Source: Inonotus obliquus
Taxonomy: Eukaryota; Basidiomycota; Agaricomycetes; Hymenochaetales; Hymenochaetaceae
DNA: 64,000 nt
Direction of reading: 5' to 3'
Assembly: GCA_032164295.1 (NCBI GenBank)
Contig: JAJHTX010000006.1
Coordinates: 2,542,001-2,606,000 of the forward strand
Position numbers and translations under genes: made by a program. How positions within the stretch are numbered: the first letter of the stretch is position 1; every line of letters begins with the position of its first letter. This document shows, in pieces, positions 35,501-46,930 of this stretch. The notes under the pieces were generated by a model. It had not been told where the DNA came from, did not search any database, and saw nothing but the letters and a program-made list of their open reading frames with translations.

Positions 35501-35966
35501 GTCCACCCAACTCGTAAGTTCTCAGAAACAACATAGAACGTCAATACGATCAATCTTCACTCATCCACTCTCGTAAAAGAGACAAAGAAACCAAAACATC
35601 CGTTATAAATTTCCAATCTAATCAGAAAACATCGATGTACAATCAAATAATTAATTAGCGAGTACAAAGGAAACAGAGAAGGGAAAAGTGATGAGAAAGA
35701 GAAAGTAAGCAAAACAATGCGACAGCCGACTCGTACGTTGTAGTGAATAAGTGATAATAGTACAATACAACAGTAATAATAGCGTCGTGACAATGCGTAA
35801 TTTAATGCTACATCACACCAATTCCACAGTGTGTTGATCAAAGAGAAAGAGAACACGAGAGAGCAATCCAATTGCATGCATGGAAAACATAAAGACAAGC
35901 GAAAGGAAAGACCTTTATGCGTTATATCAGTTCTAGTCGTTATCGTAACCAAGTCTCGAAGGTTCA
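32578..35966. other. Gene-poor interval with an AT-rich block
   Basis: The interval 32578-33060 contains the RPS18 promoter. An open minus-strand frame there (33040-32570) lacks a proper ATG at its head and any known domain. Around 34540-34900 the DNA turns markedly AT-rich, similar in character to 46310-46900. From about 35540 the sequence is probably the 3' untranslated part of the CLASP-like gene. I found no tRNA, rRNA or supported protein gene. Confidence 0.45.
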
Positions 35967-38880
35967 TTATGTGTTATCGGCCCTAGGTCTGAAAGGAACA
36001 CGAGCCTCCGAAGGTAGCGTCGTCGCGTTGTGTGCTTTGCGTTCATTGCCTCTATGGCTCTTTGAACGCTCCGATTTTTGCTTTCTAGGACGCGTGTCCA
36101 CAAAGAAAGGATTCTCGTCGCGCGCTTCGACCTTTTCATTGCGTTGGTCTCGGCGGTGGTCCTCTTTTGGAACCCGTTCCTCAAATACCCCGACTTCTTC
36201 CAGAGTCAACGGAGCTGCCGAAGCCTCTGCACGCGGGAGAGAAGCGCCACCTTCTTTCTCCTCCGTGATCATGTCAAAATCTCCCTCGAACCCGCGCTGA
36301 ATCGACGCAATCAGCTTTGAAATGGGTGTGGCAGGCACCTGGTTCCATCGCGCGGCCATCGCTTCCCGGAGAGGAGCAGGGGTCTCGGGGACCGGAAACA
36401 GAGTTGGAGAAGGGGGGAGAGGAATATCGGACTCGGCGACGCGTGCGGTGTCTGCTTCAGAGTTGACGGTTTCCCCGTCGCCAGAGGCCTTGCGGATGAC
36501 AAGAGGCCTAACGCCCACACATTCGCGGCGCCGCTTAGGACGCGTTTTTTCAGCTCTTGGTGGCGTCTGATGTTCTACCGCATCCACAGGACATGAAGTG
36601 ACAGCTTCACCGGGGGACAAATTGCCCCCGTCAGTAGAGTTGTCCTTAGACACACCTCGCTCCTGGTGCTCAACCCCAGCCTTCGGCGCTATTTGCGCTG
36701 CCTCAAACATTGCCGGAGCAATCACAACCTCCGCATCTCTGGAAGGACCACCCTCCCGCTCACGGTGTGTACCCTCCCGCCTTCGCAGTTCACCATCCGC
36801 TGTTTCTTCCCGCCGCTTCTTGGGCAGATTCTCTTCAACCCTTTCGACCTTGCTCCTCTTTGAAGGAGCTCGAGTTAGAGCCTCAGCGGCCTCTGCGGCC
36901 TGCGCCGCACGTAACGCTCGGCGCCTTCGTCGCTCCTCTTTCGCCAGGAGCTCAGCATCGGCGGAAGCGGCAGCAGTACGCTGCCCTTCCACTTCGGGAG
37001 GTTGGGCGGGCGGTTGCTCTGCCCGTCGTTTGCGAGGTTTTTCTGAGGCGACCATCTCCTCATGAGGCTCGGGCCTCGCCGGCGCTTTCTCGCTCCTCGA
37101 CTTGGGGCGAGAAAAGATGGGTTCTGCCTCCGTGTTAGACGGAGGTTGGAATATGTTCCGTGTCTCCAAGCGAGACGCAGGCCGGGAGTGCAAATCCTGT
37201 TCCTTCGAACCGGAGCTCTTATGCGACTCCACCTCCGCACGCGGTGCTGGCCGGAAGGTTGGTTCTGGTCGGCTGGCAGTCCTCTTGCGGGTCCCCCTTT
37301 CCTCCTCTCGCTGTTTCTCTTTTCCAGTAGCCTCGTTTCGCTTCAACAGCATATCCCTGTCTTCATCGTTCCTTTCGGTTGAGGCAAGCCGAGAGGGTGG
37401 ACGAGAACGTGCGTACATTTCTGCATGCACGCCCTTCGAGGATGATGCCGATGGTGCCTCGACGAGTTTTTCAATTTCCCTACTGGTCCCCTTAATAGGC
37501 TGTTTGAGTATGTCCGCCAGCTGTCGTCTTGTTGAACGAGTCCTGGAGGGTCCAACCTCGGAAGAACTTAAGGCGGGCTGGACACTAGTTGTAGAGGGAA
37601 GCAGGGGAGGGGTTGGCGCCTTTTCAGGCCGCTGAGGACCTGTACGAGTTGAAGGTTGGCTCCTGGTCAGATCCGGAGCCATGGTACCCGAAGTCTGTAA
37701 GTTCGGGCGGGAGGCGTGGCGACCAAGTTTGGGCCGTATCGGTCCCTTGCTAGCGGCGGCGAGCGCCTGGCGCACCTCCAGTGGAGGTCGGATGGGGCCA
37801 GAGGACGACTTCTTCTCTTGAGGAGGGGGCGGAGGAGGCATCAAAGCCGAGTCAGCTGCAGCAGTAGTGACAGCAGCGACCGAAGAGCTTGAAGGCTTCG
37901 CAACAGTCCGCGTACCTCTTTCAACTCGAGTGAAAGTAGGAGCGGGCTCCGCTACAGGAGCAGTGTTTGTGGTACTCCTAGCGGATGTTCTTAACACTGG
38001 CTGGGAGCGGGCGAGAACATCGGGTTGCCTGCTCGACGATGGAGCCGTTGAAGCCACCGCCGATGACGAGGAATGCAGCGGCTTGGGCTGATTGGCCGCA
38101 TTCTTCACATCAAGGTATCTCCTCATGGTCGGTGTCAGAGGCGCGACAAATCTATCAAGTAACGTCAATAATGGTGCATTACTTAGAAAGGGAATGCAAG
38201 ACTCACGCATCCACTCTTGCAGGAAAGAGAAGCTTATAAGCCTCAAAGGCCTTCCGACTAGTCTTGCGAATCTCCGAGTTGGGATCGCGTCCGAGTGCCT
38301 TGATGACAGTCTCGATGTCATCAACCCGAGCTGGTGTCTCGAGATCTGGAGGATTATATTTATTCAGACACGCAACTAGAACCTCAATCACTGTTAGGCG
38401 GAGCGTAACAGACTTGTCAGACACCGAATGCCGCAATAACGGTATGATAGCAGGCGACCCGCAGTGCTCTACAATGGCCATAAGGCAGGCCTTTGCCCTA
38501 GCAACGAAGATTTTATTTGACCGTGAGGATAGCGTGAGGAGCGTCGGTACAAGATGAGGGATGAGCAGCTCGAATGGTCGTTGAAGATGCGTTGCCAGAG
38601 CTGTGACCAAGTCCGTCGCCGCTCCAGATAATCGCGACCGATCCGATGTGAGCGAGTTGATGATAGGCCGCACGACGCCCTTGCAGGCGGCGATGAGTTC
38701 CGATGGATAGTCCTCCGCGGAGCCGATGGTTATCGCTTTCAGCCGCATAATTGCGTTGGTGATCTTGTCCCAACTGTCTTCGGTCTCGACCAAGTCGAGG
38801 CCCTCACGGACTTCTCTGAGCTCGTATTCGAGTAGAGTAGCTGAAGAGCATTGAATAATGGAAGGTATTTTAGGAGCCAT
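35967..38880 (-). CDS. CLASP/Stu1-like TOG-domain microtubule protein (952 aa)
   Basis: Two exons, 38880-38207 and 38151-35967, joined in phase (R-V-D-A-F-V-A-P). Residues about 1-225 form a CLASP-type TOG array of HEAT repeats: DSWDKITNAIMRLKAI, LSGAATDLVTALATHL, FELLIPHLVPTLLTLSSRSNK and a terminal helix set ending KAFEAYKLLFPARV. CLASPs bind tubulin and promote microtubule rescue at the cortex, spindle and kinetochores. The remaining 700 residues are low-complexity: Ser/Pro/Arg-rich first, then alternating Arg/Glu/Lys, suitable for lattice binding. Compared with yeast Stu1 or animal CLASP, which have more than one TOG and about 1,300-1,500 residues, this protein is short and has only one recognisable TOG. 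The ATG at 38880 begins the TOG directly. Gene pair: divergent from the kinase at 39219, 338 bp between starts. Confidence 0.8.
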
Positions 38881-39218
38881 CTGTGTGGATTGGGGGGGAG
38901 GCCGGGAGAAGGTGATGAGGGTGAGTGGATGAGGGTAAGTGGATGAGATGAGGTCTGAAAGAAAGGACCGGTACCAAATTTGTAGGCGCGGCGAGGTACA
39001 GGCCACAGCAAATTCAACAGGTCATGTGATCGTGAGGTGCCATTCTTGGCTAATTTACTTGCTAACCACAATAAAACTATCGATCGCTTTTGGTATATGA
39101 TGCTTGAGGTCTGCAGCTGGTGGCAGCTAGTGAATCAACCACACAGTAAGCATTTCAGCCACAAGTGGGGAGCGGAAGATGTGTTAAATGAATATAGTAA
39201 CGATCTTCATTCACAATT
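38881..39218. promoter_or_regulatory. Shared divergent promoter, CLASP-like gene and kinase
   Basis: Only 338 bp separate the two start codons, so both promoters must overlap here. I see no strong TATA box on either strand, and a GGGGGGGAGGCCGGGAG-type purine run lies on the CLASP side. Confidence 0.5.
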
Positions 39219-42200
39219 ATGGTAATGCGTCGATCGCTATCAGACAACCCAATCCAGAGCACATTGGACTTCGAGTCGGCACCAAGAGTGTGCTCGAGTC
39301 CGCCATTAATGGCCGTAACACCCGCACAAGCCAACGTCCACCAGCTCTACAAGCGTCTCGAGACAGTCGGAAAGGGTGCCTATGGCAGTGTACACAAGGG
39401 TATCGAAATCGCTACCGGCAACGTCGTCGCACTCAAGATCATCAACCTCGACACGGCGGACGATGATGTTGCTGATATCCAGCGTGAAGTCGCTCTGCTC
39501 ACTCATCTAAGAGATGCGGTCAATATTACGAAGTACTTTGGATGTCATCTGGATGGACCGAGAGTATGGATTGTTATGGAGTATGCTCAGGGCGGATCGG
39601 TTCGGACACTCATGAAGGCATGCAAGAATAATGTCCTTCACGAAAAGTACATCGTTATCGTCACTCGAGAGTTGCTGCTCGCACTTTCGTCCCTGCACAA
39701 AGCCGGCGTCATTCATCGCGACATCAAGGCTGCGAATGTTCTTATTACCGCCGCTGGAAAAGTCATGCTTTGCGACTTTGGTGTTTCTGCTCTCCTCGTC
39801 ACCTCACACTCAAAACGTAATACTCTCGTTGGGACACCGTATTGGATGGCGCCGGAGGTAGCTCAACCGGTACCTAACTACGACACCAAGGCAGACATCT
39901 GGAGTCTTGGTATTACTATTTACGAGATGGTTACCGGTAGTCCACCTCATGCCAACCTCGACGGACTTAAAGTCGTACAACTCATCCCTCGATCAAAACC
40001 ACCTCGCCTAGCAGATAGCGAGGGAAGCAGAGAGCTCAGAGAATTTGTCACGTCATGTTTACGTGAATCCTCAGCAGAGCGCCCTACTGCCGATGAACTC
40101 TCGCGAACTAAATGGATCAAGTCCACTACAAAAGTACCTGTTTCCCTCCTCAAGGATTTGCTTGTTCAATATGAGCAGTGGCAGAAAGCCGGTGGAACCC
40201 GTGCGAGTATCGCTGATCCACTCCCATGGGAAGAAGAGGAGGAAGAGTAAGCGCGAAGCTATAATTATAACCTAATATGACTTCTGATATGTTTTGCATA
40301 TAGGGATATGCATGAAGGGTCAATCGGACACGATCGAGAAACCTGGGAATTTGACACTGTCCGAGCACGTTCAATGGTTGGAACTGAGGTCCCAACGGAA
40401 GACCCAGATATTCATCGCTCACCGCCACTTAATGCACGCGTTCCTTCGTCACTACGAGGTTTATTCGGCGGGGACGAACCTGCTATGACACCAAATCCGC
40501 CTTTTGCTTGGTCTCGGAATAACACACCAACCCCACCCTTGGGTTCCTCTCTGCCAACGCAAAGTCCAGTTACCGCATCGGCAACATTGGCTAATCAGTC
40601 AGGTCCGAGTCGTGGACGACCTACTCTTGCGCGTGCTGGTACCACGGACGAGAGAACAGTGGAAGAGACAGCCCGACAAGCAAACTTCGTCTTCCCGCCT
40701 CGGCCTGCGGCTCCGATGAGGGCCAAGTCAAAACTCTCGTCTTCAGTGCCTTCTTCAGATAACGAGAGTGTATTGTCTTCCTCCCCTGAACAAGCGACAA
40801 CGCGTCTCCTACCAGTAGGTCCTGGGCATGGTCATGGTCATGGACGAGGCATTGGTGATGCGACGATGAACTCCGCAACCTTCCATTCCAAACCACCTTC
40901 TACCGGTGGTGGTACGATCCGACCGACACCGGGTTATCGGGAAGTTCGTACCTCGCGTGGTGTACCAAATATTTCTATACCTCCTGCAGGCTTACATGCA
41001 GGACTGGGAATGTCGGTCGATGCCTCTGTTTCTGCATCTTCCTCACATGGTGGGGTGAACGACGAGTCGTCGTCTTCGCACATAGCCGCTGGCGAGTCAC
41101 CCACTCGACCAACTACAAACTCTACGCGACCTCTCTTTAATCGGAAGCGCAGCCAGAGTAGTGCAGCAACGTCCTCTACTTCAGCATCCTCTTCTTCCCC
41201 CGTACGACAACGACACGCGAACCCAGCATTTCCGCATGACTTTCACTTCCCTCCTGTCTCAGCTACAGGTTCAGGATCAACGTTGCCCTTTCCGGTCTTA
41301 CCGCCTTCGCGAGCAAGTAACTCCTCAAACGGGAGCGGGAGCGAGCCAGGACGTAGTCCAGGTGCACATCATACGACATACTCTCTCGATGCATACCGCG
41401 AACCGGCTTCAGCTGGACTGGCCGGTATTGGAAGGAACTTTGTCGGAATCGGAGGTGGAAATGGACTGGATTTACCACCTTCAATATCGAGGGTACGTAG
41501 CTCAAATGGGCTTTCGGAGGGGCTTTCTTCTCCTGCAGCTCAGCAGGTTTCTATTCCCCGAAGAATGAGCATAACCCGCCAAGCAAGTGTGGCAGTTATG
41601 GAAACTGTGCGCTCTCCCGGAGTCGGTATCAACGCATCTCCGGAACGAGATCGTTCATTTGAACATAACCCTGTTCCTGGCTTGAAAGATGTAATAAAGG
41701 TCCCTGCTGTAACTTCCGAAATGCGCTTGGGAAATGCGGATATCTTACCTCCAAGCCCGAGTGCGACATCTGGGAATAGGCGATTCTTTGCTCCCGCTCC
41801 GAGTGGGTTGAGTTCGAGTTTAAGTGCAGGGGATGTTATAACTCCAGAAGGGACTAGCACCAGTCAAAATCAAAAATCGCCCTCATTTGCGCAGATTTCA
41901 CGTACCGCGCCTTCTTCACCGTCCCTGCCGACCTCTATCCCTAATGCGAAACACAACGGTCTTCCCTCACCTGGTGCAACAGAGCGTCAAGGGACGGATA
42001 CGTCCGTCTCGACTTCCGCGACTACCACTACCGGAACGTCAATATCGCGCTTTACTCATAAGCATACATATACTGCTTCATCTACGTCGGCATCGAGTAT
42101 CGCTTCTGCTGCAGGAATCCTCGGCAGAAGCTCCTCAGGAAGACCAGTAACTGCCAGCGGGCCTCCAGTTCGCCCACTTGACCTCGCTCCACTAATGGTT

Positions 42201-42932
42201 TCGCATGAAGCAACTCACGCCGCCCTTGCTAGAACTGTAGATGAACTCGTACAGTGGTTAGGAGTTGTGGAAGTTGGCCTAAGTGATGTTCTTGAAAGGA
42301 CTTCCCCTGGGGGTAGCAATGGAACTGGAGGTGGCAGTAGAGGCGGGATCGGGGCGGACGAAATCATCTTTGAACAAGTATGTGAAGGTGAAGAAGATGT
42401 TTACCTCGACGAAAGCATGAGAGCGGGAGGACTGGGAGAGTTACCTAGCGCAAAGAGTGACACAAGCTTCAACATTGAGATCGAAGAAGAGGACGAAGAG
42501 GTGAATGAGGATCTTGACTCGCGAGGCGAGGAACGTCGTGACCTCCTCGTGGGAGGTGGCGCTGGTAATGGCGGCGTTGGTGACGCTGGTTCCTTTGAAC
42601 ACTTTCTGGCAAAGGTTCGAAAACACGAACAGGATTTGGGAGGGGACGAGTCTAGTAACGACTGGCTTGGTGAACCTGTTATTACTCGACCCGGTAGTAG
42701 CGGTAGTGGAAGAGGTGGTACTGGCGGTAGTCCAAGTGGTGGTAGTACCAATGGATCCACACCTGATAGAGAGAAGTTCACCTTCCCTCCTGCTCCTCCA
42801 CATCCTCATTCTCCTCATTCATTTTCCTCGTCATCATCCCATTCACCGTCGTTTTCTCATTCTCCTCATTCTCACCATTCTCACCACCATCATCAATTGA
42901 ATGCAAGTGCGAATGCTGTGCACGTTTCGTAG
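39219..42932 (+). CDS. STE20/GCK-family protein kinase, Nak1/Kic1-like (1218 aa)
   Basis: Two exons, 39219-40246 and 40304-42932, fused in phase after an acidic EEEE run. The catalytic domain spans about residues 44-295: GKGAYGSVHKG loop, ALKII with the ATP lysine near residue 73, HRDIKAANV catalytic loop, DFGVS, and the GTPYWMAPEV activation-segment signature typical of STE20/germinal-centre kinases. The N-terminal placement of the domain and the family match point to Nak1/Kic1/Sps1, which feed the RAM/MOR network for polarity and cell separation. The 900-residue C-terminal part is Ser/Pro/Gly-rich and disordered, with a possible structured piece near residues 630-660 (HAALARTVDELVQWLGVVEVGL). 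It ends in a His/Ser-rich tail. The ATGs at 39225 and 39309 are alternative starts; the latter lies just before the kinase domain. Confidence 0.9.
42795..42900 (+). repeat. His/Ser-coding TCTCCTCATTC-like repeat
   Basis: The last 35 codons of the kinase gene are repeats of CATTCTCCTCATTCT type, encoding a SPHSHHSHHHHQ-like tail. It is a slippage-prone region, so its length may vary between strains. Confidence 0.7.
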
Positions 42933-43238
42933 GGACTTGCTTCTTTTTCGCACACTTCCTCCCGTTCTATCAACTCTCCCCTTTTATTTAATCCGGATTT
43001 CTTTTCTTGTTTCTTGTCCACTTGCTCTGCCATTAAGCTGCCAGCCAGCACGCACGGATTATTCCCCAATTTTAATCTATACCCACTTATTTCCATCTGT
43101 ATTCAATTCTCCTTTCGCCTCACCCTTCTCTTACATTTTGATCTAATCTATCATTTACTGTACGCTCTACGAAAACAAACCAATTCTCGAATTCAACTTC
43201 AAACTCCAACCTTTGAACTAGAATTATGTAGTAGAGGA

Positions 43239-44038
43239 CTAGATATAGCCTTTCTGCTGGAGATAGTCTGAGACGATCCGTACGCTCTCGCTGACGTCTA
43301 CCTGATCGGTCTTGATGTGAATCTCTGGGTTTAGAGGTTCTTCGTATGGTGCGGAGATACCAGTGAAGTCTATCGTAGATTTGAATCCTTTTTCAGAACA
43401 AAGTGTGACCCAAAGACGAAAACTGGTTCAACAGACCTTTGATCTCCCCAGCTCTAGCTTTCTTATACAACCCTTTCGGATCGCGCTCTTCAACAACGTT
43501 TAGAGGGGCATCTACGAATACTTCGATGAAGTCTATGTTGCTTTGAGCATGTAAGGCGCGTGCTGTGTCTCGATCGGCACGGTAGGGAGAGATGAAGGCC
43601 GTGATAACAATGCATGCTGCATCTGCGAAGAGTTTTGCCACCTTTTACAGTCACCCGGGAAAAGTCAGAAAACGCAAAGACGATAGCGGTCATTAGGGAG
43701 AGAAGACACTCACCTCTCCAATCCTCCTAATATTTTCATTCCTACTCTTCTCATCAAAGCCCAGATCCTTATTCAATCCGAATCGTATATTATCTCCATC
43801 CAATCTATAGGAGAATTTCTTGAGGTGGAGGAGGTGCTGCTCAAGAGCCGATGCGATAGTTGATTTGCCACTGGCGCTGAGACCCGTAAGCCAAATTGTT
43901 ACGCCCTTTTGTTGGAGGAGTCGGGTGCGTTCCTCTGCATCGACATGACCTGGTTAAATGTGTACGTAGGAAATGAATACGATTGAATGAGAAATATGAA
44001 CTAGACTCACCCTTGTGGAATGTAATGTTAGTTGCCAT
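43239..44038 (-). CDS. MET14: Adenylylsulfate (APS) kinase
   Basis: Cytosolic enzyme that phosphorylates adenosine-5'-phosphosulfate to PAPS, the second step of sulfate assimilation. Exons 44038-44011, 43949-43714, 43641-43437 and 43369-43239 give 199 residues, the normal length. It starts [10 protein letters not shown] like the yeast protein. The P-loop GLSASGKST, then [65 protein letters not shown] and [11 protein letters not shown] follow in the canonical order. At the last junction the acceptor CGATAG is preferred because it restores K-D-F-T-G-I-S; the earlier AAAAAG acceptor would insert extra residues. All catalytic motifs are present. A bZIP factor of a type that can regulate sulfur genes occurs 17 kb upstream. 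Confidence 0.95.
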
Positions 44039-44568
44039 AATCGCAAAACAACAGCACCTCCCTAATTCCTTTCCGTCGTCGAGCTTCAAGTTCGGAGCTC
44101 ATCGCCTTCAGACTATATACGTACGCCCTTATAGGCCGAAACGATAGCATAGAGCAATGATTGCGTGACGACTGATTGTGTGTATTCACTATGGCAAAAC
44201 ATGTGTGTCGGAGTTTCAATATTTGCCAGATATAGTAGTGATGCGGCGATCTTCATGTCCATGCTACGCTCTATAGATACTTGTTAATCCATGTTTTTAT
44301 AGTCGTGGTACCATCAGGTACCATATAGATCATACGCCGAGTGCATAAAGGTTGGTGCAAGTTATTTACCACTTGGATAAAGGAAGACTCCAGCCATCGA
44401 AACTTCAGAATTGCGGAACGTTCCATTTCATACATTCTTATCCGGTACACCCCATAGCATGGGGCTCGAGGAGGTTTCATACAAATGCACTCCCAGCTCC
44501 CGTGCAGTACCCGCGCATTCTCGCGTCTATCCGGGAAGGTCCATGAAACTGATCCATAGCTCTTATTA
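44039..44568. promoter_or_regulatory. Promoter region of the APS kinase gene
   Basis: About 530 bp between the APS kinase start and the end of the next F-box gene. I found no gene and no perfect CACGTG box of the kind that controls sulfur genes in yeast. Confidence 0.4.
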
Positions 44569-46029
44569 CTAGTGATCTTCATCGCATTCAAACGAGCTGC
44601 GAAATTCGAGCCATCCCAAATGGATGAGGTCGGCATATTGATCGATATCCGCCACGCCAACTGAATGTTCATCGCCGTCCTTGGTAACAAAATCGACGTT
44701 ATCAAGCGTCCCAAGGGCAGACGCTCGAGACTTTGCCATCGTGAGCATCGGCTCTAGCCACGCAAACTGATCGAGATAGAATGAATATTGGAAAAGGTAC
44801 AAATACGACAGTCCAGGACAAATGACGTGTTCGCCAGTGAATGAATTGTCCTGGTCCATAACGCCCGGGACAGTGAGCTGGTGGAAGAACCAGTCTGATA
44901 GCGTCGTATATTTGAGTCGTAGATCCTTGAGGGTAGGCAAGAGCCGGAGAATACCAATGAACGTCTCTTCTCTTGCATCTATGCATTCTATATGCAGCTT
45001 TGTGAGGGGAGGTATGGAGCGTTGAAAGAAGCGGAGCAGCGTCTCGCTTCCGATATTGCAAACGTAAAACAACGTCTTCAGAGACGGAATCGTCACGGCA
45101 TCAATAATCATCGGCGGAAGCTTAGTTATTATTCCTGCCGACAAATGTAATTCATCAAGATTGGAATGCACGATGCGATTTTCATTTGAGAGCGGTGATA
45201 TAGAATCCAAACGATCGGAGTGGACGTGTAATTTACGCAGATAGGGATCGGCCCTCAAAAACGCGAGACAGAGAAGGACAGAGCGAATCTTCGCCATCTG
45301 AGGGGGATATGCTGATGGTTCGGCGATAGAGAGTCGAACTTGCTCCAAAGTTGACGGGAGATTATCAGTCACCAGGTCAAAAGTGTCGTGGTGAACGTCC
45401 AGGCTCCTGAGACGCAAGGAATGCGTAAAATCTGCCGTGGGTTTAGAAGACCAATCCGAATGAAGTTTCATCGACGTTAACAGTGGCATGTTGGTCAGGT
45501 TAAACCCTGGAAATCGGGGCGAAAAGATTGCTCTGTGGCAGGAAAAGACTACGTTCTTCCATCGGTGTTGATTTTGGAGTAGCATCGTGAAAATGTGTTC
45601 AACATCACGGGGAGCTTCTGCCATTTGAGCTGAGCGAAATAGGAACACATAGTTGAGAGGTGCGCCGTTCGTTCTCGAAAGAAACGTATCAAATACTTCC
45701 ACCACAGTATCGCGCCTCTTCTGGTTATCGTAAGAGAAGTAGCGGATACAAAGGTACGCCCATAGCTCGCCATACGAACGGGAGATATCACGCCATTTCC
45801 GACAGACATGGGAGATGCGGAGGGGCGCGGAGATGGATTCCTTGTATGGAGGGTTACTCGGGTCGATCGGATACGGCAATGTCTTCAAGAATATGTCGCA
45901 GAGGATCTCGAGCGGAGTCCTATCCATACAGGCGTGCCGTTCAGTTGCAAGTCCCTTTCCAACCCAACTAATTCTCGGAAGAGCAAGAAAAACACTCAGA
46001 TGTCGCGCCTTTGAGATTTGCACTGGCAT
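44569..46029 (-). CDS. F-box protein, mushroom-type (486 aa)
   Basis: An intact member of the F-box family, presumed Skp1-binding substrate adaptor of SCF ubiquitin ligases. The F-box spans about residues 37-90: TPLEILCDIFLKTLP, PLRISHVCRKWRDISRS, ELWAYLCIR. The rest has irregular leucine-rich segments (LRSLDVHHDTFDL, LPTLKDLRLKYTTLSD). I chose the ATG at 46029 (M-P-V-Q-I-S) because the open frame upstream of it has no ATG and because the broken paralogue at 50050 starts at the equivalent place (M-S-V-R-A-S). The F-box module, including the stretch from YPIDPS to the ELWAYLCIRY motif, is nearly identical to that paralogue. The target-recognition part is more diverged. Confidence 0.85.
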   Translation of the reverse strand: MPVQISKARHLSVFLALPRISWVGKGLATERHACMDRTPLEILCDIFLKTLPYPIDPSNPPYKESISAPLRISHVCRKWRDISRSYGELWAYLCIRYFSYDNQKRRDTVVEVFDTFLSRTNGAPLNYVFLFRSAQMAEAPRDVEHIFTMLLQNQHRWKNVVFSCHRAIFSPRFPGFNLTNMPLLTSMKLHSDWSSKPTADFTHSLRLRSLDVHHDTFDLVTDNLPSTLEQVRLSIAEPSAYPPQMAKIRSVLLCLAFLRADPYLRKLHVHSDRLDSISPLSNENRIVHSNLDELHLSAGIITKLPPMIIDAVTIPSLKTLFYVCNIGSETLLRFFQRSIPPLTKLHIECIDAREETFIGILRLLPTLKDLRLKYTTLSDWFFHQLTVPGVMDQDNSFTGEHVICPGLSYLYLFQYSFYLDQFAWLEPMLTMAKSRASALGTLDNVDFVTKDGDEHSVGVADIDQYADLIHLGWLEFRSSFECDEDH

Positions 46030-46309
46030 TAAGCGACAGCATAAGGAAAGAATGCAATACTTACCCAGAGGATGGTGCAGCAGATGATGTGCGATCCTGG
46101 AACACAACAATTGAACAAAGAGAGGAAACCAAAACGAATACTATTCCGAATACAGAGATCCCATTCCTTCACGTGATGCTTTGTCACTTGACTTCTTGTG
46201 GTACCTGGCACGGCCTATGTAATTTCCGTGACATTCCCACGGTCCCTTCCATGGCTAAGCGGCGATCGACACGGATTCACCTGTTCCACTTTTTGTTTTG
46301 AGATTCGAG

Positions 46310-46930
46310 GGCCTGTCCTCCCTTCCACAACTTTACAAAAAATCTGAAAAAATGTCCAAAAATTATTTTTCGACACTCTGAACAAGGTGGTAAGAAAAAT
46401 TACAAAAAATGTCCAACAGATCCCAAGATACGGCGATTTTTGACACATATATAAATAACTAAGACACTTCTTAAGAATTTTTTTTTAACAAAATCTTTAT
46501 TTTTCATTAAGATTTATATATCTGAAAGAAATATGACAAGAAAGCCTGAATTCATTGAGCTAGGAAGCATATATGCTGCTGTGTCTACTGTATATGTTAA
46601 TCTCTCCACCAGTATGTCAATTTTTTTCACATATAGTTGACAGAACTACCCTAATACACACATACATCATGTCCAAGCAGTTTTAAAGGAGTTTTATAAG
46701 TGTTTTCAGAGGAAGATATGGTCGTGCAATTAAGCCAAAATAAGATCACGTGATACATAAGGGAAAACAGTTATGTATATTCTGCCTGAATATCACCTAC
46801 AATCGATTCGGATTTGGTATATTTCACATCAGATAGTTATTCCAAGCCTTTTCATGTTGAAAGGAAGGGACAAATAACTCAAATTATGTGGAACTACATA
46901 TTCAAGGGATTTAGTGGGGGACCGGAAAGT
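46310..46930. other. AT-rich insert of unknown origin
   Basis: Base composition drops sharply, with many A- and T-runs and near-repeats of the type AAAAAATGTCCAA (twice, 46345-46420). No coding potential. Together with the GC-rich unit on its right it separates two related F-box loci, so it is most likely inserted, repeat-derived DNA. Confidence 0.45.

Noticed and set aside
36598..37640. Several open plus-strand frames opposite the CLASP-like gene
   Set aside because: They are antisense shadows of the Ser/Pro/Arg-rich minus-strand exon.
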